This document shows, piece after piece, positions 18,129 through 26,715 of a DNA stretch of 64,000 nt (position 1 is its first letter; each line of letters starts with the position of its first letter). Source of the stretch: Clostridia bacterium. GTDB lineage: Bacteria > Bacillota > Clostridia > TANB77 > CAG-508. The notes beneath the pieces were generated by a model. It was not told where the DNA came from and ran no database searches. It saw only the letters and a list, made by a program, of their open reading frames with translations. The DNA is taken from contig JAFWHH010000012.1 of assembly GCA_017512025.1 (NCBI GenBank), positions 1-64,000 of the forward strand, given 5' to 3'. A program made the position numbers and the translations under genes.

Positions 18129-18584
18129 ATGAAAAAATTAGTAAAATTATTAAGTGTATTAGTTATTGTATTAGGAGTAGCATTTATGCTAACAGGATGT
18201 GGAGATAGTGATAAGTCAAGCTCTTCAAAGAAAAAAGATAATAATGAAGTTGTAGAGTCTACTGATAAAGTAATACATGGAGAATATTTTAGAGATGCAG
18301 GTTATAGTTCAAATATTGAAATGACATTTAGTAGCGACAATAAAATGAAAAAGATGGTATTAACATATGATTGTGCAACTGAAGAAGATGCTCAAACATT
18401 TTATAATAGCTCTCAAAGTGATGTAGATGGTACAAATATAGATCTAAAAATTGAAGGAAAAGTAGTAACTATTACTATGAATGCCGAAGATTATATGAAA
18501 TTATCTGGTTTAACAGAAGATAAATTAGATGAAGGAACAATGAGACAAGTAGCTCTAGGAATGGGATACAATATGAAAGACTAA
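18129..18584 (+). CDS. Lipoprotein, YehR/DUF1307-like
   Basis: The 151-residue product has a lipoprotein signal with lipobox L-T-G-C (Cys at residue 24), then a Ser/Lys linker. The C-terminal domain shows a pattern MKKMVLTYD...TEEDAQTFY typical of DUF1307 lipoproteins. Function unknown. It follows cdd by 23 bp with GGGAGG before the start, so it is probably co-transcribed. Confidence 0.78.
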   Translation: MKKLVKLLSVLVIVLGVAFMLTGCGDSDKSSSSKKKDNNEVVESTDKVIHGEYFRDAGYSSNIEMTFSSDNKMKKMVLTYDCATEEDAQTFYNSSQSDVDGTNIDLKIEGKVVTITMNAEDYMKLSGLTEDKLDEGTMRQVALGMGYNMKD

Positions 18585-18682
18585 TCTAATAAAATAGAAC
18601 AAAAAAATAAAAAAAGTGTTGTAATTTTTTTTGAGATGTTATAAGATGACATCGATAACAAATCGAGGGGAATTATAAAAAT

Positions 18683-18823
18683 ATGAGAGCAATAGGATGT
18701 AGTAATGTAATATCAATAAAGACACCTATTATGGGAAATTTTGAAAAATTTCCTTGTTTTAATATTTTGTTTTTTAATACTAGAATGTTTATTTCTAGTA
18801 TTTTTTTTGTGCCAATTTCCTAA
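18683..18823 (+). CDS. Possible 46-residue leader peptide overlapping an attenuator
   Basis: An open frame from ATG 18683 to TAA 18821-18823 encodes 46 residues. A GAGGGG sequence lies 13 bases before the start, an unusually long spacing. The frame passes through a U-rich stretch and through the terminator hairpin at 18776-18808, a layout like the E. coli pyrBI leader. The composition is unremarkable, so the ORF may be chance. Confidence 0.35.
   Translation: MRAIGCSNVISIKTPIMGNFEKFPCFNILFFNTRMFISSIFFVPIS
18733..18808 (+). terminator. Putative transcription attenuator before the permease-UPRT gene
   Basis: Two hairpins occur: GGAAATTTT / AAATTTCC (18734-18753) and, after a U-rich run, the terminator AATACTAGAA / TTCTAGTATT with eight T (18776-18808). 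The terminator lies 63 bases before the gene and after a plausible upstream promoter (TATAAG near 18640), so it would cut the leader short unless overridden. Confidence 0.65.
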
Positions 18824-18871
18824 GATAATCAAAATTTTTTATGAAGCTATAGCTTCGGAAAGGATGAAAAA

Positions 18872-21076
18872 ATGAACGAAACATCTACAAAGAAAAAATT
18901 ATTACTAGATGTTAATGAAAGGCCGGGAATTATTAAATGGATAATTTTGGCTTTTCAACATGTATTTGCTATGTTTGGAGCAACTGTTTTAGTTCCAATA
19001 TTAGTAAATCAAGGAATTGCTGCTGCAGGAGTACCTGGAGAAGCACTTTCAATAGCAGTTGCTTTAGTAACAGCAGGATTAGGTACACTTATTTATATAT
19101 TGTGTACAAAAGCAAAATCACCAGTATTTTTAGGAAGTTCGTTTGCTTTTATAACACCAATAATTGCTGCATATATAGCAGGAGCTTCTACGGGAAATCC
19201 AGCAGATGGTTTAGCAGGAGCAATGACAGGAATAATGGTTGTTGGTGTTGTTTATATCATAGTTTCACTTTTAATTAGAATAATAGGTAAAAAATGGATT
19301 GATAAATTATTACCACCAGTAGTAATTGGTCCGATGATAATGATAATAGGACTTGGTCTTGCAAGTTCAGCAGTTAATAGTATAGGAATTGGTTCAGGTG
19401 TTGAATCAATTGACTGGAAAGGTGTTGCAGTCGCAGCTGTAACATTCTTAACTACAGCACTTATAATGGTAAGAGCTAAAGGATTCTTTAAAATAATACC
19501 ATTCTTAATTGGAATAGTAGTTGGTTATATATTATCGGTATGTTTAGGATTAGTAGATTTTACAGCAGTACAAGAAGCTGCTTGGTTCCAAGTTCCAAAA
19601 TTCAACATACCATTTGTAAATTATAATCCAAACTTTATGATTGCATTAACAATGGCTCCAATTGCGTTAGTAACAATGGCAGAGCACATTGGAGATCATA
19701 CAGCATTAAGTACAATTATAGGAAAAGATTTATTAAAGAAACCTGGTCTTGAGAATACTTTAATGGGAGATGGTTTAGCAACATTCGTAGCAGGTGCACT
19801 TGGTGGACCAGCTAATACAACGTATGGAGAAAATACATCAGTAGTTGGTATGACAAAAGTTGCTTCAGTATGGGTAATTGGACTTGCAGCAATATTTGCA
19901 ATAATATTTGGATTTTTAGGTAAATTTACAGCATTAGTTCAGACAATACCAAGCCCTGTACTTGGAGGAATATCACTTCTACTATATGGATTTATAGCTG
20001 TAAATGGTTTAAAAGTTTTAATTCAAAACAAAACTGATTTTACTAAAAACAAAAATATTATAGTTGCATCTTGTATGCTAGTACTTGGTCTAGGAGGAGC
20101 AGTTATTAATTTCAAGACAGGTGGAGACATGGTTGTTCCTTTATCAGGAATGAGTTTAGCAGCTATAATGGGTATCTTATTAAATTTAATACTACCAGAA
20201 GAAAAAGAAGATAATACTGCTGATACTGAAGAAAAGAAAGATGAGACTAAAACGAATGTAGTAGCTGAATCAGTTGGAGAAAATTCTATTAAAATAAAGA
20301 TTGAAGAGATTAATAAAGTAGCCGAAAAAGCTGAAGAGCCAGAGAAAAAGGATGAGGAAACGACGGAAGAAAAAGAATATGAGCAGATTACAATTAATGA
20401 AGATGCCAGGAAGGAAGTAAAGCCAGATATAGTGAAAAAGAAATTTGAAAATGTTATTGAAGTAAATCACCCATTAGTTGAGCATAAACTAGGAATATTA
20501 AGAAGTAAAAATACAGGAACAAAAGAATTTAGAGAGCTTGCAAATGAAATAGGAATGTTCTTATGTTTTAAGGCAATGGAGGATGTAGAGCTTGATGAAA
20601 CAGAAGTTGAAACACCAATTTGTAAAATGAAAACAGGAAGACTTGATGAGGATAAGTTTGCATTTATTCCAATATTAAGAGCTGGAATGGGAATATTAGA
20701 TGGAGTTATAAATGTAATTCCAAATGCAAAAGTAGGTCATATTGGTATGTATAGAGATGATGCAAATAACCATAAACCAGTTAACTATTTCTTTAAAGTA
20801 CCAAAGAATATAGAGAATAAGGAAGCAGTTATATTAGATCCAATGCTTGCAACAGGAGGAAGTGCTATTGATGCAATAGAGCTTCTTAAAGATAAAGGTG
20901 TAAAAAAGATTAAGTTTATATGTTTAATTGCTGCACCAGAGGGATTAAAGGCAGTAACAGAAAAACATCCAGATGTAAAGATATACTGCGCACATATTGA
21001 TGATAAGTTAAATGAGGATGCCTACATAGTACCTGGATTAGGAGATGCTGGTGACAGAATATATGGTACAAAGTAG
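18872..21076 (+). CDS. Uracil permease fused to uracil phosphoribosyltransferase
   Basis: The 734-residue protein joins two activities normally encoded separately. Residues 1-440 are a UraA/NCS2 permease with about 12-14 membrane segments and motifs FQHVFAMFGATVLVP and APIALVTMAEHIGDH. Residues 445-525 are a Lys/Glu-rich linker. Residues 526-734 are a Upp enzyme with HPLVEHKLGILR, the PRPP loop ILDPMLATGGSAIDA and the C-terminal GDAGDRIYGTK. The predicted effect is uptake of uracil coupled directly to UMP formation on the cytoplasmic face. The reading frame is continuous. Confidence 0.9.
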   Translation: MNETSTKKKLLLDVNERPGIIKWIILAFQHVFAMFGATVLVPILVNQGIAAAGVPGEALSIAVALVTAGLGTLIYILCTKAKSPVFLGSSFAFITPIIAAYIAGASTGNPADGLAGAMTGIMVVGVVYIIVSLLIRIIGKKWIDKLLPPVVIGPMIMIIGLGLASSAVNSIGIGSGVESIDWKGVAVAAVTFLTTALIMVRAKGFFKIIPFLIGIVVGYILSVCLGLVDFTAVQEAAWFQVPKFNIPFVNYNPNFMIALTMAPIALVTMAEHIGDHTALSTIIGKDLLKKPGLENTLMGDGLATFVAGALGGPANTTYGENTSVVGMTKVASVWVIGLAAIFAIIFGFLGKFTALVQTIPSPVLGGISLLLYGFIAVNGLKVLIQNKTDFTKNKNIIVASCMLVLGLGGAVINFKTGGDMVVPLSGMSLAAIMGILLNLILPEEKEDNTADTEEKKDETKTNVVAESVGENSIKIKIEEINKVAEKAEEPEKKDEETTEEKEYEQITINEDARKEVKPDIVKKKFENVIEVNHPLVEHKLGILRSKNTGTKEFRELANEIGMFLCFKAMEDVELDETEVETPICKMKTGRLDEDKFAFIPILRAGMGILDGVINVIPNAKVGHIGMYRDDANNHKPVNYFFKVPKNIENKEAVILDPMLATGGSAIDAIELLKDKGVKKIKFICLIAAPEGLKAVTEKHPDVKIYCAHIDDKLNEDAYIVPGLGDAGDRIYGTK

Positions 21077-21087
21077 TATGACTGAAT

Positions 21088-21116
21088 TTGACATAATACG
21101 ATAAAAATGTTAAAAT
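21088..21116 (+). promoter_or_regulatory. Cassette C promoter
   Basis: TTGACA (21088-21093) and TAAAAT (21111-21116) are 17 bases apart. The 29-base segment matches the promoter at 32049-32077 at about 24 positions. It begins only 11 bases after the permease-UPRT stop codon. Confidence 0.75.
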
Positions 21117-21140
21117 AAGTTCCGTTAGAAACACATTTAT

Positions 21141-21194
21141 CATGTGTCCACCGATTTCGGAGGACACGTGCCTCCGATGTAATTCGCAGGAGGC
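21141..21194 (+). promoter_or_regulatory. Cassette C leader with sequestered ribosome site
   Basis: The first hairpin pairs CATGTGTCC (21141-21149) with GGACACGTG (21162-21170), with inner CCGA / TCGG. The second pairs GCCTCC (21170-21175) perfectly with GGAGGC (21189-21194), which is the Shine-Dalgarno itself. The two hairpins abut. This arrangement would hide the ribosome site unless melted or bound. Confidence 0.7.
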
Positions 21195-21202
21195 GATTGA
21201 TA

Positions 21203-21487
21203 ATGAAACCTAAAGTCGAGATGAGAATAGGAACGTGCGTTGTTGTTTTGATGATTAGACCAGAACAGCTTGCTATATGTGATGAAAAGGACAACTATAC
21301 CGATTGGTCTGATAGCTACCCGGAAGATTCTTTAGAAAGAAAGTGTTTCGGATTAGCTAGGGCAAAGAAGGCGTTTGTTTCCCAGGTGTATGCTGAAATC
21401 ACAAAAGTACGATTCTATTTCAAATTTTGGAGTGAAGAAGATGCAAATTCTTTCTGCAAAGAGCTTGAGAAGGTTTGTAACACGTAA
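21203..21487 (+). CDS. Small unrecognised protein (cassette C)
   Basis: The start is ATG 21203, nine bases after GCAGGAGG; an in-frame TTG at 21197 is closer to the site and less likely. The 94-residue product is soluble, mixed-charge, with a Trp-Asp-Ser stretch and an aromatic segment KVRFYFKFW. It has four cysteines. No family is recognised. It is a single-gene unit with its own promoter, structured leader and terminator, and codon use is richer in G+C than its neighbours. Confidence 0.6.
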   Translation: MKPKVEMRIGTCVVVLMIRPEQLAICDEKDNYTDWSDSYPEDSLERKCFGLARAKKAFVSQVYAEITKVRFYFKFWSEEDANSFCKELEKVCNT

Positions 21488-21492
21488 TCCAA

Positions 21493-21530
21493 GGAGAGTC
21501 TTCAGTGATGAAGGCTCTTTCTTGCTCTTG
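21493..21530 (+). terminator. Terminator of cassette C
   Basis: AGAGTCTTCA pairs with TGAAGGCTCT (one G.T-type mismatch) around GTGA, followed by TTCTTGCTCTT. Confidence 0.8.
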
Positions 21531-21550
21531 AAACGGACTTATGATAAACT
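21522..21550 (+). promoter_or_regulatory. Candidate promoter of the 21589 gene
   Basis: TTGCTC and TAAACT are 17 bases apart; the -35 overlaps the tail of the cassette C terminator. Confidence 0.45.
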
Positions 21551-21588
21551 ACAAATAGCAAAAGAAAAGAGAAAAGAGGTAAGTAAAA

Positions 21589-22029
21589 ATGAATGAGAAT
21601 AAATATGAATTTTTTATAGCAGGAAAATTTAGAAATAAAGATGTTATAATGGATATATGCGATGTGTTTGACAAAAGAAATATATCAAATTATTGTTTCT
21701 TAAGAAATGAGGTTGATTATGCTGATAAAGATTTGAGTCAAGAAGAAAAACAAAAGGTTTTTGAAGGTCTTGATTTAAATAGTGAGCCAGTAGTTAAAAT
21801 TTTTGAAAGTGATATGGAAGCGGAGAAAGCATCAGACAATTTTTTGCTAGTTTTACCGGCAGGTAAATCCGGACATATCGAAGCGGGAGTAGCATATGGT
21901 ATGGGAAAAAAATGCTATGCTATTGGAGAATATGAAGGAACAGATTCTCTTTATCATGTATTCGATAGAATATTTAAAGATAAAGAAGAGCTTGAAAAAT
22001 TCTTAAGTGAAGAGTATAAAAAACAATAA
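21589..22029 (+). CDS. Nucleoside 2-deoxyribosyltransferase-fold protein
   Basis: The 146-residue protein ends its core with LLVLPAGKSGHIEAGVAYGMGKKC. The Glu-x-Gly motif and following Gly-Lys resemble the active-site region of nucleoside 2-deoxyribosyltransferase-like proteins. A base-exchange or N-glycoside hydrolase role is possible but unproven. The ribosome site is weak (GAGG, 10 bases upstream). The gene is monocistronic between two terminators. Confidence 0.65.
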   Translation: MNENKYEFFIAGKFRNKDVIMDICDVFDKRNISNYCFLRNEVDYADKDLSQEEKQKVFEGLDLNSEPVVKIFESDMEAEKASDNFLLVLPAGKSGHIEAGVAYGMGKKCYAIGEYEGTDSLYHVFDRIFKDKEELEKFLSEEYKKQ

Positions 22030-22046
22030 AATATTAATATAAAAAA

Positions 22047-22106
22047 ATGAGGAGTTTTGAACTTTAATTTTATGGTTAGTTGTTCAAAATTCCTCATTGA
22101 TTTTTA
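22047..22106 (+). terminator. Terminator after the 21589 gene
   Basis: ATGAGGAGTTTTGAAC pairs over 16 positions with GTTCAAAATTCCTCAT (one mismatch) around a 19-nt loop, followed by TGATTTTTA. Confidence 0.85.
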
Positions 22107-22150
22107 ATAGTATATACGATATAATATGAAAAAAATGGGAGGATTGTCTC

Positions 22151-23074
22151 GTGCAAAAGGATGAAATATATAATTATTGTACGGAAAATCTTGGTATCAC
22201 TGATGTTAAGATGGATGAGCCAATGAGTAATCATACATCTTTTAAAATTGGTGGAACTGCTGATATTTTTGTAAAAGCTGATAGTGTAGAAATACTAAAA
22301 TCACTATTGGAATTTGCAAAATCAAACGATATTGATGTTACAATAATTGGAAATGGAAGTAATTTACTAGTAAAAGATAATGGTATTAGAGGTATTGTTA
22401 TCAAGCTAGATTTTAAAGATATAAAAATAGAAAAATTAGATGACAAGCGTGCTAAAGTTATAGCTGAAGCAGGGGTAACATTAGGAATGCTTGCACAAAG
22501 ACTTGTTAAAGAAAATATAAGTGGATTTGAATTTGCAGCTGCTATTCCAGGATCTATTGGTGGAGCAGTTAGAATGAATGCTGGTGCATATGGAGGCGAA
22601 TTCAAAGATATTGTTGTTAAAACAAAATGTATGGATGAAGATGGAAACATTAAGGTTCTTACTAATGAAGAGCAAAAGTTTTCATACAGACATAGCATTT
22701 TTGCAGAAGAAAAATTAATAATTTTGGAAACAGAATTATTACTAAATATTGAAGATAATTCAGATGAAATCAGAAGAAGAATGGCTGAATATTTGGAGTC
22801 AAGAAAAGCTAAACAACCACTAAACTACCCAAGTGCGGGTAGCACATTTAAAAGAGGTGCAGATTTTATTACTGCTAAACTTATAGATGATTGTGGATTA
22901 AAAGGTTTTTCAATAGGCGGAGCACAAGTATCTGAAGTACATGCAGGTTTTGTAGTAAATACAGGAAATGCAACAGCAGAAGATGTTTTAAATCTTGTGA
23001 ATCATGTTAAAGAAAAAGTTTTTGAAAAATTTGGCAAAGAAATTGAACTTGAAATAGAAGTCCTAGGAGAATAG
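22151..23074 (+). CDS. murB: UDP-N-acetylenolpyruvoylglucosamine reductase
   Basis: MurB reduces UDP-GlcNAc-enolpyruvate to UDP-MurNAc in peptidoglycan synthesis using FAD and NADPH. The 307-residue protein starts at GTG 22151 after GGGAGG. It has NGSNLLVKD, the FAD-binding AAIPGSIGGAVRMNAGAYGGE, catalytic SAGSTFKR and a C-terminal Glu in SEVHAGF. Absence of the Tyr loop indicates the type IIb form. It is followed by yvcK, a frequent clostridial pairing. Confidence 0.96.
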   Translation: MQKDEIYNYCTENLGITDVKMDEPMSNHTSFKIGGTADIFVKADSVEILKSLLEFAKSNDIDVTIIGNGSNLLVKDNGIRGIVIKLDFKDIKIEKLDDKRAKVIAEAGVTLGMLAQRLVKENISGFEFAAAIPGSIGGAVRMNAGAYGGEFKDIVVKTKCMDEDGNIKVLTNEEQKFSYRHSIFAEEKLIILETELLLNIEDNSDEIRRRMAEYLESRKAKQPLNYPSAGSTFKRGADFITAKLIDDCGLKGFSIGGAQVSEVHAGFVVNTGNATAEDVLNLVNHVKEKVFEKFGKEIELEIEVLGE

Positions 23075-23092
23075 AGAAAGAGGTTTTGCATA

Positions 23093-24667
23093 ATGAAGGG
23101 ATTTTTTTCATGGTTTAAATCAGGTAACAAAATAAAAAGATGGTTATTCTTGATAATACTTTCAATGGTATCAATCTGTTACGCTTTTTCAGTTATATTA
23201 GTAACAGATACGCTAGACATGAAAACAATATATAAAATTATATTTTTCTTTGTTATTGGTTTTCTTGGAATTGTTATAGGTCTTATATCAATTCAAAAGA
23301 GAAGCTTAGAAATACTAGTAAAGAGAACTGATAAAAGAGCAGATGTTAAATCATTAATTTACAACAAAAAAGTTTATGATCAAGGACCAAAGATAGTTGT
23401 AATAGGTGGAGGTAATGGTTTAAATACAGTACTTCGTGGATTAAAAACATATACACAAAATATTACAGCTATTGTAACAGTAAGTGACTATGGAGATAAA
23501 AATTCTGATTCTAGAATGTTACTTGATACTCTTCCACTAGAAGATATTAAACAAAGTATTGTTGCATTATCAGGTAATGAACCTGAAATGGAGAATATAA
23601 TGAATTTTAAATTTCAATATGGTAGCTTAAAAGCGTTATCATTTGGAGATATATATCTTTTAGCAATGCAAAATATACATTCTGATTTTGCTAAATCTGT
23701 AGAAAAAGCAAAAGACGTTCTTAATATGACAGGTAGAGTTTTACCAGTAACTCAGGAAGAAATTGAAATATGTGCTGAGCTTTCAGATGGATCAGTTATA
23801 AAGGGTAGAGATGAAATTCCTGATGCAATCAATGAAAAAATTGTTTCAATAAATAGAGTATATATAAGTCCTTCAAATACAAAGGCTGCTCCGGGTGTTA
23901 TAGAGGCAATAAGAGAAGCTGATGCAATTATCATTGGACCAGGAAGTTTATATACAAATGTAATACCGAATTTACTTGTAAAAGGAGTTTCAAAGGCTAT
24001 TAAAGAATCTAATGGATTCAAAATATATGTAAGTAATATTATGACTGAACCAGGTCAAACATATAATTATTCTTTATCAGACCATATCAAAGCAATTAAA
24101 CGTCATATCGGAGAAGGAATGATAGATTATTGTATATATGACACTGGAGAGGTTACACCAGAGTTTATCAGGATGTATAACTTAAAAGGTGCAGAGCTAG
24201 TAGAACAAGATATACAAAAAGCTAAAGCAGAAGGAGTTAATCTAGTAAAGCGTGATTTAGCCACAGTAGATGGTGATCATATTAGACATAACCCAGATGC
24301 AATAGCTAAAGCGGTTATTGAGCTTATTTGCGAAGACTTAAGATTTAAAGATAAGCAAAATGATCCACAATACTTAATGCTTAAACAAAAAATGAAATAT
24401 AAGAAGATTACATCACCAACAAAAGAAAAATGGAAGAAACCAAAACTTGATAAGTCAGGTAAAAGTAAATTTTATTCTAAATATGAAGACAGAATTATGT
24501 CTTTAAGAGAGAGCAATGAAAAAATAAAAGCTGACATGAAAAAAAGCGCTGCAAACAACCAAATACTTGAAAAAGTAAGTGGTATGAGGAAGTTTAATAG
24601 TCAAATTAAAAAACGTAAAGAGTTTGAAGAAGCAGAAAAAAAGAGGTTTTTAGACAGTTTAAAGTAA
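23093..24667 (+). CDS. yvcK: YvcK/CofD-like protein with N-terminal membrane anchor
   Basis: YvcK-type proteins bind UDP-sugars and support growth on gluconeogenic carbon and cell-wall synthesis. The core (about residues 100-420) begins VVIGGGNGLNTVLRGLK and contains VSDYGD and IIGPGSLYTNVIPNLL. This 524-residue version adds two N-terminal membrane helices (about 16-36 and 45-65) and a basic coiled C-terminal tail of about 100 residues, while the Bacillus protein has only the core. The context murB-yvcK supports a cell-wall role. Start ATG 23093. Confidence 0.9.
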   Translation: MKGFFSWFKSGNKIKRWLFLIILSMVSICYAFSVILVTDTLDMKTIYKIIFFFVIGFLGIVIGLISIQKRSLEILVKRTDKRADVKSLIYNKKVYDQGPKIVVIGGGNGLNTVLRGLKTYTQNITAIVTVSDYGDKNSDSRMLLDTLPLEDIKQSIVALSGNEPEMENIMNFKFQYGSLKALSFGDIYLLAMQNIHSDFAKSVEKAKDVLNMTGRVLPVTQEEIEICAELSDGSVIKGRDEIPDAINEKIVSINRVYISPSNTKAAPGVIEAIREADAIIIGPGSLYTNVIPNLLVKGVSKAIKESNGFKIYVSNIMTEPGQTYNYSLSDHIKAIKRHIGEGMIDYCIYDTGEVTPEFIRMYNLKGAELVEQDIQKAKAEGVNLVKRDLATVDGDHIRHNPDAIAKAVIELICEDLRFKDKQNDPQYLMLKQKMKYKKITSPTKEKWKKPKLDKSGKSKFYSKYEDRIMSLRESNEKIKADMKKSAANNQILEKVSGMRKFNSQIKKRKEFEEAEKKRFLDSLK

Positions 24668-24701
24668 CGTAAGAAAAGATAAAAGATAGGAGAGACAAAA
24701 G

Positions 24702-26693
24702 ATGAAATTATTAATTAAGAGATTGGGAATTGAAAAGGCTATTGAAAAGGAATGGTTAATAACAAATGGTCTTGGTGGATTTGCAAGTTCTACGATTATT
24801 GGTGCAAATACACGTAAGTATCATGGTTTGCTAATAGCTCCTCTTGATGCTCCAGGAAAGAGACATCTTTTAGTATCTAAAGTTGATGAAAGTATAGTAA
24901 TAGATGGAGAAGAGCATATTCTTTATACAAATATGTGTCGTAAAAATATTACTGAAGGATACAAGAATCAAACATCTTTTGAAAAAGATGAAGTACCAAC
25001 ATTTACATATAAAGTAGATGGTGTTGAAATTGAAAAGACTGTATGTATGGAATATAGAAAAAATGTAACTATAGTTCTATATAGAATTAAAAATGGTGAT
25101 AAGAATGTTCAATTAAAATTAACACCATTATTAAATGAAAGAGGATTCCATGAAACAAGTTATGAAAGAAAGTTTAAGGTAAAACAAAGTGTTAATAAGA
25201 GACTTGTTGATGTTGTTCTAGATAATAGTAAACACCATATCTATATGAATTGTTCTGCTGGTAATTATATAGAGCGTAAAAATGATTGCTTTAAAAATAT
25301 GTATTACGTGGAAGAAGAAAAAAGAGGTTTAGCTAGTGAAGAAAACCATGCTATTGCAGGATATTACGAAATAGAGGTTGCTCCAGGAGAAGAAAAATAT
25401 GTAACATTTGCTTGTTCTCTTGATGAAATTAAGATAGATAGAAAAGACGGAGTAAAGATAATTGCTAATGAAAGAAAGAGAATTAAGCAATTAATTGACA
25501 AAACCAACTTAAAAGGTGATGAGGATTTAATTAAAAAATATATTATTGCTTCGGATAATTTCATCGTTTCAAGAAAGAATCTACTAACAATAATTGCAGG
25601 ATACCCTTGGTTCCTTGATTGGGGAAGAGATTCATTAATATCATTTGAAGGGTTAACACTAAAAAATAAGAGATTTGATGTTGCAAGAAAGATATTATTA
25701 ACATTTACAAAAGATATAAAGGAAGGTCTAATTCCAAATGGATATACAGAAGATGATAATACACCTATATACAATAGCGTGGATAGTAGTTTATTATTAT
25801 TTGAGCAAGTTAGGAGATATTTAGATTACACCTCTGATTACGATTTTATAAAAGATAAAATTTATGATTGTATGAAAAATATTATTCAAAACTATGTTCA
25901 AGGAACTAATTTAGAAAATAACAATGTATTTTTAGATGATGATTTCTTAATTTCAACTGGAACACTTGAAACTCAAAGTACATGGATGGATGCTAAAATT
26001 AATGGCTATGTTGTTACTCCAAGAAATGGAAAACAAGTTGAAATCAATAGTTTATGGTACAATGCATTAATGATTATGTGCGAGCTAGGTAAGAAGTTTG
26101 GTGAAGATAAAGATATCCTAAGTGGATATAGAAAAATAGCTAAACTAGCCAAATCATCATTTAATGAGAAGTTTTATAATAATAAGACAAAATGCTTATA
26201 TGATGTTTTAGGTGATGAGAAGATAAGACCAAATCAGCTATATGCATTAGCACTAACGTACCCAATTATGGATATAGATTCTAAGGAAGCTAAAAATGTA
26301 TTTGATACAGTTACAAAGAAGTTATTAAATAATTATGGACTAAAGACCTTGGCTAAAGGAGAGACACATTATATTGAAGTATATGAAGGTGATCAATATA
26401 GAAGAGATATTAGCTATCACCAAGGAATTACATGGCCATGGCTATTAGGGTTATATAATGATGCTCTTGTTAATATGACGAAAGGTGTAAAAGACAAGAC
26501 TGAAAAGAAGAATTATAAGGATGCATATAAAGAATTTGTTGAGAATACAAGAAAAGTATTTACTAAAGAAATAAATGAAGGAAAAACAATTGGAAGTATA
26601 ACAGAGCTTTATGATTCAAGAAAGCCATTTGAGTCAAAAGGTGCAATTGCTCAAAGCTGGAGTGTTGCTGAAGTATTTAGAATAATATTATAA
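24702..26693 (+). CDS. Glycogen debranching enzyme (amylo-alpha-1,6-glucosidase)
   Basis: The enzyme hydrolyses alpha-1,6 branch glucose in glycogen-like polymers. The 663-residue protein has an N-terminal beta domain beginning EWLITNGLGGFASSTI, and a C-terminal (alpha/alpha) barrel. The barrel holds GYPWFLDWGRDSLIS, IPNGYTEDDNTP and QGITWPWLLG, the catalytic acids lying in these motifs. This is the archaeal-type single-activity form (TIGR01561-like). It lies between yvcK and holA with small gaps, so an operon is likely. Confidence 0.92.
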   Translation: MKLLIKRLGIEKAIEKEWLITNGLGGFASSTIIGANTRKYHGLLIAPLDAPGKRHLLVSKVDESIVIDGEEHILYTNMCRKNITEGYKNQTSFEKDEVPTFTYKVDGVEIEKTVCMEYRKNVTIVLYRIKNGDKNVQLKLTPLLNERGFHETSYERKFKVKQSVNKRLVDVVLDNSKHHIYMNCSAGNYIERKNDCFKNMYYVEEEKRGLASEENHAIAGYYEIEVAPGEEKYVTFACSLDEIKIDRKDGVKIIANERKRIKQLIDKTNLKGDEDLIKKYIIASDNFIVSRKNLLTIIAGYPWFLDWGRDSLISFEGLTLKNKRFDVARKILLTFTKDIKEGLIPNGYTEDDNTPIYNSVDSSLLLFEQVRRYLDYTSDYDFIKDKIYDCMKNIIQNYVQGTNLENNNVFLDDDFLISTGTLETQSTWMDAKINGYVVTPRNGKQVEINSLWYNALMIMCELGKKFGEDKDILSGYRKIAKLAKSSFNEKFYNNKTKCLYDVLGDEKIRPNQLYALALTYPIMDIDSKEAKNVFDTVTKKLLNNYGLKTLAKGETHYIEVYEGDQYRRDISYHQGITWPWLLGLYNDALVNMTKGVKDKTEKKNYKDAYKEFVENTRKVFTKEINEGKTIGSITELYDSRKPFESKGAIAQSWSVAEVFRIIL

Positions 26694-26715
26694 ATAAAGA
26701 AGGAGGATGTTGTAA

